Part shown: positions 8,812 to 16,622 of the stretch, in pieces
How positions within the stretch are numbered: position 1 is the stretch's first letter
Layout: every line of letters begins with the position of its first letter
Assembly (NCBI GenBank): GCA_035798135.1
Contig: JAPFBR010000002.1
Location: forward strand, 595,122-659,121
Origin: Sediminicola sp035798135
GTDB taxonomy: Bacteria; Bacteroidota; Bacteroidia; Flavobacteriales; Flavobacteriaceae
Direction of reading: 5' to 3'
DNA length: 64,000 nucleotides
The notes under the pieces: model-generated
What the model saw: only the letters and a program-made list of their open reading frames with translations
What the model was told of the DNA's origin: nothing
Database searches by the model: none
Program-made: the position numbers and the translations under genes

Positions 8812-9324
8812 GTGGGACAAGCTTCTAAACATATTCTTTTTATAATGGGCGTTTCGGGATCCGGTAAATCCACAATAGGAAAATTATTGGCTGAAGCCCT
8901 GGGATATTCTTTTTTTGATGGGGATGATTTCCATCCTAAGGTTAACATAGAAAAAATGGCTTCCGGCAAGTCCTTAAACGACGAAGATCGATACGAATGG
9001 TTGTTGTCCTTAAATGAACTGGCAAAAAAAAATTTAGAAAAAGGAGCGGTTATCGCATGTTCCGCCTTAAAGGAAAGTTATAGAGACCTCCTTCAAAATG
9101 GGATAGGCACCGGCGTTGAATTCATATATTTAAAGGGTTCCTTTCAAGAAATTCTTGAAAGACTGCAACAAAGAAAGGATCACTATATGCCCGTAGAATT
9201 GTTACGATCTCAATTTGAGACCCTGTCTCCACCTAAAAATGCTATAGTCGTTGCAATTAGCCAGCCTCCGGAAATAATAGTCAATTCAATTTTAACCACC
9301 CTAGAAAGTAGAGATATTAACTAA
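8812..9324 (+). CDS. Gluconokinase, GntK/IdnK type
   Basis: The 170-residue kinase phosphorylates D-gluconate to 6-phosphogluconate. It has the Walker A motif MGVSGSGKSTIGKLLAEALG at residues 12-31, FFDGDDFHPKVNIEKMASGKSLNDEDRYEWL, which is diagnostic for the GntK family, and CSALKESYRDLLQ further on. The start codon is GTG at 8812; an ATG at 8845 would begin directly at the P-loop and remove the first beta strand, so GTG is favoured. The next gene, 27 bp downstream, encodes a GntP-type permease, which makes gluconate the likely substrate of both. Confidence 0.92.
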   Translation: MGQASKHILFIMGVSGSGKSTIGKLLAEALGYSFFDGDDFHPKVNIEKMASGKSLNDEDRYEWLLSLNELAKKNLEKGAVIACSALKESYRDLLQNGIGTGVEFIYLKGSFQEILERLQQRKDHYMPVELLRSQFETLSPPKNAIVVAISQPPEIIVNSILTTLESRDIN

Positions 9325-9351
9325 TTTTCGAACAGCCCAACTTACATAATA

Positions 9352-10689
9352 ATGATAGAAACCCAATTAATATTATCGGTCATTCTCGGGGTGGCAGTAC
9401 TCCTATTCTTAATCTTAAAATTAAAGATCAATGCATTTATAGCCCTTTTGATTGGTAGTATTATTGTTGGAATCACCGCTGGTCTAGACGCGGAGCAGAT
9501 CATTAATACTGTACAGGAAGGCATGGGAAACACCTTAGGGTTTGTAGCTACGGTGGTGGGCCTAGGTGCCATGTTTGGTGCTATTTTGGAATATTCAGGT
9601 GGCGCCAAAACCATCGCCAACTTTATGATTGCAAAATTTGGTGTAAAAAAGGCACCATTGGCCATGGTAATCTCCGGATTTGTCATAGCCATCCCTGTAT
9701 TCTTTGATGTGGCCTTCATCATTTTGGTCCCAATGATATATGCATTGCAGAGAAAGACAGGGAAATCCTTATTACTGTATGCCATTCCCCTTCTTGCAGG
9801 GTTGGCCATTACCCATGCGTTTATCCCCCCTACCCCTGGACCAATCGCTGTAGCGAACATCATAGGGGCAGAACTTGGTTGGGTGATTGTAATTGGATTT
9901 CTTGTGGGAATCCCTACAGCACTTACAAGCGGACTTTTATTTGGTAAGTTCATAGCAAAGAAGATTCATGTGGAGGCTCCAAAGGAAATAGAAAAAGGGG
10001 AACAAACAGATCTTCCCCATATAGGAATCACCCTTTGGATCATCTCTGTTCCCATTGTTTTAATCTTGTTAAATACCGTCTTGAACAGTGATTTGATAGC
10101 ACTTGAAAACAAGACATTAATAAACGCTATTACTTTATTGGGCCATCCCTTTACGGCTCTAATTATTGCCAATATCCTTGCATGGTACTTTTTTGGAATC
10201 AAAAGGGGCTACAGCAAAGAAAAATTATTTAAAATTACCACAAAATCCCTAGAACCTGCTGGAACCATAATCCTATTAACAGGTGCGGGAGGTGTCTTCA
10301 AGCAAGTACTTACCAATACAGGGGCCGGGGAATTACTGGCAACCTCCTTAAGCGAAGCCGGCATACCCTTGTTGGCATTTGCCTTTATTAGCGCTGCCAT
10401 TGTAAGAATCATACAAGGGTCATCTACAGTGGCAATGATAACTGCAGCTGGATTGGTAGCTCCTTTAATGGCCAATGCCACCTTAAGCGGCCCCCAATTG
10501 GGCTGTATGGTCATCGCAATAGCTTCTGGGGCAAGTATCTTCTCCCATGTCAATGATAGTGGATTTTGGTTGGTAGGTCAATATCTCGGGATCACCGAAA
10601 AAGAAACATTTAGGTCTTGGACCATTATGACAACCATTCTGGCCTTTACAGGATTCATAAGTGTAACTATAATCAGCCAATTCGTATAA
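9352..10689 (+). CDS. Gluconate:H+ symporter, GntP family
   Basis: The 445-residue integral membrane protein belongs to the GntP family of the ion-transporter superfamily. Visible family motifs include the first helix ILSVILGVAVLLFLILKLKINAF, PLAMVISGFVIAIPVFFDVAFIILVP, HAFIPPTPGPIAVANI and the C-terminal QGSSTVAMITAAGLVAPL with FSHVNDSGFWLVGQYLGITEKETF. Together with the gluconokinase gene 27 bp upstream it forms a minimal gluconate uptake and phosphorylation unit. A strong bidirectional terminator follows. A second GntP paralogue sits near 50 kb beside a glycerate kinase gene, so substrates probably differ between the two. Confidence 0.92.
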   Translation: MIETQLILSVILGVAVLLFLILKLKINAFIALLIGSIIVGITAGLDAEQIINTVQEGMGNTLGFVATVVGLGAMFGAILEYSGGAKTIANFMIAKFGVKKAPLAMVISGFVIAIPVFFDVAFIILVPMIYALQRKTGKSLLLYAIPLLAGLAITHAFIPPTPGPIAVANIIGAELGWVIVIGFLVGIPTALTSGLLFGKFIAKKIHVEAPKEIEKGEQTDLPHIGITLWIISVPIVLILLNTVLNSDLIALENKTLINAITLLGHPFTALIIANILAWYFFGIKRGYSKEKLFKITTKSLEPAGTIILLTGAGGVFKQVLTNTGAGELLATSLSEAGIPLLAFAFISAAIVRIIQGSSTVAMITAAGLVAPLMANATLSGPQLGCMVIAIASGASIFSHVNDSGFWLVGQYLGITEKETFRSWTIMTTILAFTGFISVTIISQFV

Positions 10690-10692
10690 AAT

Positions 10693-10724
10693 AAAAAACC
10701 GTCCAGGATTCTGGACGGTTTTTT
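10693..10724. terminator. Bidirectional intrinsic terminator
   Basis: A perfect 14-bp stem (AAAAAACCGTCCAG / CTGGACGGTTTTTT) with a GATT loop has A- and T-tracts on both sides. It can stop gntP on the plus strand and the response-regulator gene on the minus strand. Confidence 0.93.
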
Positions 10725-10745
10725 AAATGTATGTGATATTAGTGT

Positions 10746-11456
10746 CTATTCTTCGGTCTTTATAACCAACCTGAAACCTTCACCATGAATGTTCAATATT
10801 TCAACATTCTCATCTACCTTAAGGTATTTTCTAAGTTTAGCAATATACACATCCATACTTCTTGATGTGAAATAGTTATCATCCCTCCAAATTTTGGTAA
10901 GGGCCAATTCCCTTGGCATAAGATCGTTTTCATGCAGGGCTAACAAACGCAACAGTTCATTTTCCTTAGGTGAGAGTTTAATAGCCTCTTCTTCCTTAAA
11001 TTTCAAAAATCTTAGTTTGGAATTCAGTTGGAATCCACCTATAGTAAACTCAAATTTCTTACTGTCCGAAAGTCCATTTGATGCTTTTCTTTGCAAAATG
11101 GCCTTAAGCTTCATAAGCAATACTTCAGAATCGAAAGGTTTGTTGAGATAGTCATCGGCACCAGCCTTATATCCTTTTAGAACATCCTCTTTCATGGTTT
11201 TTGCGGTAAGGAAAACAATTGGCACATGCTCATTCTTTTCCCTAATTTCCTTGGCCAAGGTAAAACCATCTTTATAAGGCATCATGACATCTAGGATACA
11301 AACGTCAAAATTATCTTTTTTAAATTTTTCAAAGCCTTCCATTCCATTTTTTGCCAAGACTACATCAAAGTCGTTCATGGTCAAATAATCTTTAAGGACA
11401 ATCCCAAAATTGGGATCATCTTCAACCAAAAGTATTTTCTTATTCGCTGTTTCCAT
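10746..11456 (-). CDS. OmpR-family response regulator (RprY-like)
   Basis: The 236-residue regulator has an N-terminal receiver domain with the acidic pair D13/D14, phospho-acceptor Asp at residue 56 (CILDVMMPYKDG), Thr 84 and Lys 106 (LNKPF). A C-terminal winged-helix DNA-binding domain follows (about 135-232: LSPKENELLRLLALHENDLMPRELALTKIW..SRSMDVYIAKLRKYL). It lies 9 bp after the histidine-kinase gene and is its obvious partner; the order is kinase first, regulator second. OmpR-type regulators bind direct repeats spaced about one helical turn. A GTTAA-N6-GTTAA repeat upstream of the kinase gene, also found before the DegP-like gene at 38.4 kb, is a good candidate target. Confidence 0.95.
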   Translation of the reverse strand: METANKKILLVEDDPNFGIVLKDYLTMNDFDVVLAKNGMEGFEKFKKDNFDVCILDVMMPYKDGFTLAKEIREKNEHVPIVFLTAKTMKEDVLKGYKAGADDYLNKPFDSEVLLMKLKAILQRKASNGLSDSKKFEFTIGGFQLNSKLRFLKFKEEEAIKLSPKENELLRLLALHENDLMPRELALTKIWRDDNYFTSRSMDVYIAKLRKYLKVDENVEILNIHGEGFRLVIKTEE

Positions 11457-11465
11457 ATTTATTTT

Positions 11466-13046
11466 TTAAATTAAAGGTAGTTTTATATAGAAAGTACTTC
11501 CTTTACCTCTTTCACTTTCTGCATACACCTCACCCTGGTGATCTTCTATTATTCTTTTTACATAGGCTAACCCAAGGCCATGGCCTTTTACGTTATGTAT
11601 ATCTCCCGTATGTTCCCTATAAAATTTTTCAAAAACTTTCTTAAGAACCACTTTGCTCATTCCTGAACCTTGATCCTGAATTTTTATAACTATATAATTT
11701 TTTGCCAACTCCGTAAATACATCAATTTTTGGCGCATCCGGTGAATACTTAATGGCATTGTCCAAAATATTTACAATAACATTGGTAAAGTGCATGTCAT
11801 TTGCCAACACATCTGACCTCTCGGCATCTAGATGTGTTTTTATATAACCGCCTCTATCCCCTACAATAAGTTCGACATGGGCAATGGCATCATCAATAAT
11901 TTCATGGGTATCGATCCTGTCCTTACTGATGTCCAGCTGGTTTTTTTCCAGTTTGGAGATACGCAATACATTTTCTACCTGGGCATGCATTCTTTTATTT
12001 TCATCCCGTATCATTTGAAGGTAACGCAATACCTTCTCTTTATCATCTATGATCTTTGGATTTTTGATCGCCTCAACCGCCAAATTGATGGTGGCAATGG
12101 GTGTCTTGAATTCATGGGTCATATTATTGATAAAATCGGACTTGATCTCAGAGATCTGTTTTTGTTTTATCAATTGATAGATGGCACTTGAATAGGCCAC
12201 TACTATAACCAAGGTAAACACCAATGATAATATCGCCATTCCAAGAATAGAACTGATTAAGAACTTCTTCTTTTTTGGAAATGATATTAAAAGGGAAAAA
12301 TCCGTTGCACCCTCACTATCTCCAAATATGGGCGCTTTATATAACGTACTGCCAACAAATTTAAATTTCCTTGACCTTATTTTAGTTGGAAGTCCTTTAC
12401 TATAAACACCGTATTCATAGTCGATATCTATTCCGCGATTGCGCAACTCCCTATCCAAAATTAATTCTATTTCTTGCTTGGAAACCCTTTTATGTATGGG
12501 CACTGTTTTGGCATATTCCCTAAAAACATCGTCAAATTGTGCCTTTTCAATGGAAGACAGTCCGCCAATCTTTTCCAAGGTTTGAACTGGACTTAACTTA
12601 AATCCCTTCCCATCCATACCAAAGTCTTCCTTGTATATCGTTTTTGTGCGTTTGCTAGTGAAATTTTTCAAGGTCGTACTGTCCGTACCTATGTCATTGT
12701 CAAAGAACGTGGATGCAACATTATAATCTTCTTCCAATATTCCATGGGAATAAAAGAGTACTTCATTGGAATTGACATCCCTATCTACAAAAAAGAAATT
12801 CCTGAAATGTGATTCCTTAGGTTTTCCTAGACTGTCCTTAAGGTTTACATACCTATCCGAGTAGTCCTTTATCTCCCTATCCTCTATCTTCTCTGTCGCC
12901 TTGGTTAAAACCTCAGAAACCGCATTTGAAAACTGCTCCTCTTTATCATCTACCGATTTCTTTATCCAATACCCTTGGACAAAAATAATGCCCACAAGGG
13001 ACAGACTCATCAGGACAACAAGGAGTACGAATAACTTCTTGTTCAT
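11466..13046 (-). CDS. Two-component sensor histidine kinase
   Basis: The 526-residue inner-membrane kinase has TM1 at about 5-25, a roughly 235-residue periplasmic sensor region with no domain I recognise, TM2 at about 263-287, and a cytoplasmic kinase core. The H-box is NNMTHEFKTP with His 311, followed by the N-box NILDNAIKYS, then IQDQGSGM and GHGLGLAYVKRIIEDHQG. It pairs with the OmpR-type regulator 9 bp downstream. Overall form is similar to RprX of Bacteroides. The ATG directly abuts a 13-mer that also precedes the DegP-like protease gene, and both promoters carry the same spaced direct repeat, so autoregulation and an envelope-stress role are inferred. Confidence 0.94.
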   Translation of the reverse strand: MNKKLFVLLVVLMSLSLVGIIFVQGYWIKKSVDDKEEQFSNAVSEVLTKATEKIEDREIKDYSDRYVNLKDSLGKPKESHFRNFFFVDRDVNSNEVLFYSHGILEEDYNVASTFFDNDIGTDSTTLKNFTSKRTKTIYKEDFGMDGKGFKLSPVQTLEKIGGLSSIEKAQFDDVFREYAKTVPIHKRVSKQEIELILDRELRNRGIDIDYEYGVYSKGLPTKIRSRKFKFVGSTLYKAPIFGDSEGATDFSLLISFPKKKKFLISSILGMAILSLVFTLVIVVAYSSAIYQLIKQKQISEIKSDFINNMTHEFKTPIATINLAVEAIKNPKIIDDKEKVLRYLQMIRDENKRMHAQVENVLRISKLEKNQLDISKDRIDTHEIIDDAIAHVELIVGDRGGYIKTHLDAERSDVLANDMHFTNVIVNILDNAIKYSPDAPKIDVFTELAKNYIVIKIQDQGSGMSKVVLKKVFEKFYREHTGDIHNVKGHGLGLAYVKRIIEDHQGEVYAESERGKGSTFYIKLPLI

Positions 13047-13103
13047 TAGCGTAAAATTAGAAATTTAACATTTAGTGGATTGTACGTTTAACCTAACCTT
13101 AAC
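13047..13103 (-). promoter_or_regulatory. Candidate autoregulated promoter of the two-component operon
   Basis: Read on the minus strand: GTTAA-GGTTAG-GTTAA (13103 to 13088, 11-bp period), 28 nt, then TAATTTTACGCTA (13059 to 13047) directly against the kinase ATG. TAATTTTA is a one-mismatch form of the TAnnTTTG -7 box, and no TTG is present at the -33 position, as expected for an activator-dependent promoter. The same layout precedes the DegP-like gene. Assignment to the neighbouring regulator is inference. Confidence 0.55.
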
Positions 13104-13131
13104 AAAAATGTTAAAATTTATTCTTTAAGCC

Positions 13132-13713
13132 TTATTCTTTAAGAAATATTTGGTGAATTTCCTGTACCTTTTTCTTGGTTTCTTCCAATTCTATATTATT
13201 GATAACATAAGTGGCTAGCGCCATCTTATCAGCTTCATTCCATTGGTTATCCATTCTGGACAATACTTGTTGTTTCTCAGATTTATCGCGTTCCATGACC
13301 CGTTTAAGTCTTGTATCCCTAGGGGCAGTTACCAAAACAACGGCGTCGTATCTATCCCGCATACCCTTCTCAAAAATAATGGCAGCTTCTTGTATAATGT
13401 AGGGATAATCCTGTTTTTTGACCCATGACTCGAAGTGTTTCTTAACGGCAGGATGTACAATGGCGTTTAATTCATTCAACACCTCTTTATCGGAAAAAAC
13501 TTTTTTAGCGATAAAATCCCTGTTCAAGTCATCTTCAAGGTAAGCTTCTTTGCCAAAAAGTTCAATAATGGCCTTCTTGATTTTCATTGAAGAGCCCATG
13601 AGTAATTTGGCTTCGGTATCTGAATTATAAACAGGGACGCCCAATGCGGCAAACATCCTTGCTACAGTAGACTTACCACTACCAATCCCTCCTGTCAATC
13701 CAATTAATCTCAT
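13132..13713 (-). CDS. coaE: Dephospho-CoA kinase
   Basis: CoaE phosphorylates the 3'-hydroxyl of dephospho-CoA in the last step of coenzyme A synthesis. The 193-residue product has the P-loop LTGGIGSGKSTVARMFAALG at residues 6-25, VYNSDTEAK with the catalytic Asp, LNAIVHPAVKKHF, the IIQEAAIIFEKG segment and VTAPRDTRLKRVMERD. The start overlaps the stop of the upstream YbbR gene by 4 bp, indicating translational coupling. coaBC, another CoA-pathway gene, lies about 5.5 kb further on the same strand. Confidence 0.95.
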   Translation of the reverse strand: MRLIGLTGGIGSGKSTVARMFAALGVPVYNSDTEAKLLMGSSMKIKKAIIELFGKEAYLEDDLNRDFIAKKVFSDKEVLNELNAIVHPAVKKHFESWVKKQDYPYIIQEAAIIFEKGMRDRYDAVVLVTAPRDTRLKRVMERDKSEKQQVLSRMDNQWNEADKMALATYVINNIELEETKKKVQEIHQIFLKE

Positions 13714-14669
13714 TGTTTTTTTAAAATATATTCTACTTCTTTCTCCAAAAGCTTTATGTCAAAAAGCCCTTCTGGCTTATTCGCCAACTTCAAAACAATC
13801 ATGGAGGATTTGGTATCCTTTACGGTGTTAAAGTCGGCCACCACTCTGAAATCAGACGCTTTTACATTTTTCAATCTTTCTATTTTTCCCTTACAAAGAA
13901 CCGAGATCTTATTGGGAAATGTTTTGATCTCAATATCCTGTAGAAGATTTGTCACCTCTACCGGCACCTCCAAAATTTTTTCTGAAAATCGAGCTACTTT
14001 TCCGGATATCCTGACTTTATTGGTAGAATACCTTGTATTCACCAATTTGTTGGATTTTTCAAGGGTTAATTGTTTTAAAAAATCGTCCGTGACTTCTTTT
14101 AAGTTTACCTCTGATGTCCTTACATTTCTAATGGTGTCAACTTCATTTTTAGGCCCTGATAGGGTCACTTCTGTTGGCTCCATTTTTAAACTTCCATCCA
14201 ACATATAATTCTGTGCGTAATCAATTTTCAATCTCGATATCACAGGAACGGTTTTTGAATACAAGCGATAAAGGGCAAAATATAATGAATCCCTATTATC
14301 AATATCGACCAAGGAAATGGAGGAAGGCAACTGGCCATCTATTTGTTTAAAACATGTTTCTTGGGGCAAATAATATTTAGTTCCTTTTTTCTTGATGTAG
14401 GACAAATCCAACTGCACAATTTTGGGACTGAAATTATAACGCAAAAACTGAAATCCAGTGCATTTCAGCTTTACTTTAAGTTTATTCGTGGATGATCCTT
14501 TAAAAAGCAGGCTGTCCGGGACATTAACATACTCCAACTTAAACATTGTCGTACTGGTATACCTTTCTGTTAAATTACTAACAAACCAAGCCAATCCGGA
14601 GCACAATAAGAGGAGTGAAAAAATTTTCACTTTTCGTTTCTGTAGTCCGTTATTTGTTTTTTTTATCAC
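13710..14669 (-). CDS. YbbR-like domain protein
   Basis: The 319-residue protein begins with a basic stretch and one membrane-anchor helix (about residues 14-32, KIFSLLLLCSGLAWFVSNL), followed by an extracytoplasmic region of repeated beta-rich units. Signals such as SRLKIDYAQNYMLDGSLKMEPTEVTLSGPKNEVDTI fit the YbbR repeat, in which a hydrophobic strand leads into a P-x-x-V-x-x-x-G-P turn. YbbR proteins in other phyla can bind or activate cyclic-di-AMP synthase; whether that applies here is not visible. It overlaps coaE by 4 bp and lies 3 bp after the glycosyltransferase gene, so all three are probably co-transcribed. Confidence 0.78.
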   Translation of the reverse strand: MIKKTNNGLQKRKVKIFSLLLLCSGLAWFVSNLTERYTSTTMFKLEYVNVPDSLLFKGSSTNKLKVKLKCTGFQFLRYNFSPKIVQLDLSYIKKKGTKYYLPQETCFKQIDGQLPSSISLVDIDNRDSLYFALYRLYSKTVPVISRLKIDYAQNYMLDGSLKMEPTEVTLSGPKNEVDTIRNVRTSEVNLKEVTDDFLKQLTLEKSNKLVNTRYSTNKVRISGKVARFSEKILEVPVEVTNLLQDIEIKTFPNKISVLCKGKIERLKNVKASDFRVVADFNTVKDTKSSMIVLKLANKPEGLFDIKLLEKEVEYILKKQ

Positions 14670-14672
14670 TCT

Positions 14673-15680
14673 TTAGTTGGTTTTAAAAAATAGATTTGGA
14701 AAAATTTCTTCTGGCTCTTTTTGAGTCGCATTCATTTTTAAGGTTGATTCCACGAAACCCTTTCCATAACCATAAAATTGTATGGCCACCGCTACCAAAG
14801 ACATCAATGCTATTTCCAAATCCCTATTTTTCAATAAGGAATCTATAAATAATAATCCAAAATAAAAGATATAACCCAAAAGTAAAAAAGAACTCCCCAA
14901 TATTGCAAACACTACGGAGACCAACACGCCAAAACAAAACAGCGTTGGCAACCAATAGGTAAATTTGGCTGTTCCGGGATGCCATTTATTTAAGATGGGC
15001 CTCACCATACCAAACTTATTAACTTGGATATAAAACTTGTTCCAATCTATACGTCTTTTGTGAAATACAAAAGCCTCCGGGATAAGCTTGGTCTTGAAGC
15101 CTTGCTCCCAAATGCGTATGGTAAGATCCGGGTCTTCCCCTGGGTGTATGTTCCCGTATCCTCCTGTAGCATCAAAGGCCTTTTTTGAAATACCCATGTT
15201 AAAACTTCTGGGTTGAAATTTACCAATGGCCTTTTTGCCACCTCTAATCCCACCTGTTGTCAGTATGGAGGTCATGGCATAGTTAATGGCTTTCTGTACC
15301 TTAGAGAACGATTCATGGGCTGCATCTGGACCTCCATAACAATCCACAAATGCCGTTTTTAATGATGTATGCACCATATCCAAATATTCCGGTGGCAAGA
15401 TACAATCTGAGTCCAAAACGATAAAATAATTTCCTTTTGCATGACGCATTCCATAATTCCTGGAATCTCCAGGGCCCGTGTTCACTTTCTGGAGATAAGT
15501 GATGGGAAGTTTGGATCTAAATGCGGATATAACATCTTCTGAGCTGAGAGAAGAACCGTCCTCCACAATTACAATCTCATAGGACTGTTGGTAAGTCTGG
15601 TACAATAGACTGTCCAACAGCTCCCTAATTTCATTTGGTCTGTTATAAACGGGGACGATAAAGGAAAAAAACAAATCCAT
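14673..15680 (-). CDS. Family 2 glycosyltransferase
   Basis: The 335-residue protein has a GT-A fold of the GT2 family: FIVPVYNRPNEIRELLDSLLYQTY at the N-terminus, VIVEDGSS, GPGDSRNYGMRHAKGNYFIVLDSDCILP with the DxD nucleotide-sugar site, and a downstream GEDPDLTIRIWEQGF (ED) motif. The last 110 residues contain two or three hydrophobic helices (about 240-285 and 298-310), so the enzyme is probably membrane-anchored and acts on a lipid-linked or surface glycan. Donor and acceptor cannot be inferred. It precedes the YbbR and coaE genes and is separated from fabI by a terminator. Confidence 0.88.
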   Translation of the reverse strand: MDLFFSFIVPVYNRPNEIRELLDSLLYQTYQQSYEIVIVEDGSSLSSEDVISAFRSKLPITYLQKVNTGPGDSRNYGMRHAKGNYFIVLDSDCILPPEYLDMVHTSLKTAFVDCYGGPDAAHESFSKVQKAINYAMTSILTTGGIRGGKKAIGKFQPRSFNMGISKKAFDATGGYGNIHPGEDPDLTIRIWEQGFKTKLIPEAFVFHKRRIDWNKFYIQVNKFGMVRPILNKWHPGTAKFTYWLPTLFCFGVLVSVVFAILGSSFLLLGYIFYFGLLFIDSLLKNRDLEIALMSLVAVAIQFYGYGKGFVESTLKMNATQKEPEEIFPNLFFKTN

Positions 15681-15700
15681 ATCTCTATTTAATAAACATA

Positions 15701-15731
15701 AAAAGCCATCCTTTTAAACGGGATGGCCTTT
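15701..15731 (-). terminator. Intrinsic terminator downstream of fabI
   Basis: On the minus strand GCCATCC, a 9-nt loop, GGATGGC and a T-tract form a typical terminator just after the fabI stop. Flanking A and T runs extend the stem, so it could also work on the plus strand. Confidence 0.85.
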
Positions 15732-15748
15732 TATCTATGATCGTAATA

Positions 15749-16561
15749 TTACTTCGTAAATTGCTCGATAACATCTTGACTTACGCCTGTGTTTGAAAAG
15801 CCACCGTCGTGAAAAAGATTCTGCATGGTTACTTTTTTGGTCAAATCGGAAAATAAAGAGACGGTGTAATCCGCACAATCTGTGGCTGTTGCATTGCCTA
15901 ATGGCGACATTTTATCCGCATAGCTAATGAACCCGTCAAACCCTTTTACACCTTGTCCGGCCGTTGTTGGCGTTGGTGACTGTGAAATGGTATTTACCCT
16001 TACTTTCTTTTCTTTTCCAAAGAAATAACCAAAGCTACGGGCCACGGACTCCAAATAAGCTTTATTGTCCGCCATATCATTATAATCAGGGAATGTTCGC
16101 TGAGCTGCCATATAGGTCAAGGCTACAATACTTCCCCATTCGTTCATGGCGTCAGCTTTATAAAGTGTCTGCATTACCTTGTGGAAGGATAGGGCAGATA
16201 CATCCCAACCTTTTGTCGTAAAATCATATTTTTCATCTGTGTACGCCCTACCTTTACGAACGTTTACCGACATCCCAATGGAATGAAGCACAAAATCAAG
16301 TTTTCCCCCAAGAATTTCCACCGCTTTGGTTACTAGATTTTCCAAATCCTCTTCACTGGTGGCATCTGCAGGAACAATTTCTGAGCCTGTCTTTTTGGCT
16401 AGTTCGTTAATTTGACCCATTCTCATGGCTATGGGCGCATTGGTCAAAACAAACGTTCCTCCCTCAGCATGAACCCTTTCTGCTGTTTTCCAAGCTATAG
16501 AATTTTCATCCAAAGCCCCAAAAATAATTCCTCTTTTACCTTTTAATAAGTTGTATGACAT
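15749..16561 (-). CDS. fabI: Enoyl-[acyl-carrier-protein] reductase (NADH)
   Basis: FabI reduces trans-2-enoyl-ACP in each elongation round of type II fatty acid synthesis. The 270-residue SDR-fold protein has the FabI-type N-terminus LLKGKRGIIFGALDENSIAWKTAERVHAEGG, LDFVLHSIGMS, and the active-site region LTYMAAQRTFPDYNDMADNKAYLES with the Tyr and Lys of the Y-x6-K FabI triad. The C-terminal VTMQNLFHDGGFSNTG is the usual end. It is transcribed alone, from its own promoter at 16595-16622 to the terminator at 15701-15731, although it follows recN on the same strand. Confidence 0.95.
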   Translation of the reverse strand: MSYNLLKGKRGIIFGALDENSIAWKTAERVHAEGGTFVLTNAPIAMRMGQINELAKKTGSEIVPADATSEEDLENLVTKAVEILGGKLDFVLHSIGMSVNVRKGRAYTDEKYDFTTKGWDVSALSFHKVMQTLYKADAMNEWGSIVALTYMAAQRTFPDYNDMADNKAYLESVARSFGYFFGKEKKVRVNTISQSPTPTTAGQGVKGFDGFISYADKMSPLGNATATDCADYTVSLFSDLTKKVTMQNLFHDGGFSNTGVSQDVIEQFTK

Positions 16562-16594
16562 GTGTAAACAGTTTTCTTAGGTTGTTATTTGATT

Positions 16595-16622
16595 CAAAGA
16601 TATTTAAAATAAGTTAATTCAA
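16595..16622 (-). promoter_or_regulatory. fabI promoter (TTG-N17-TATCTTTG)
   Basis: On the minus strand TTG at 16622-16620, a 17-nt spacer and TATCTTTG at 16602-16595 match the Bacteroidota -33/-7 consensus. The -33 part overlaps the 3' end of recN. The leader to the fabI ATG would be roughly 25-30 nt. Confidence 0.75.

Noticed and set aside
9342..9953. 203-codon minus-strand frame antisense to gntP
   Set aside because: It mirrors a membrane-protein gene with strong codon bias; the translation has no recognisable motif and the plus-strand gene is certain.
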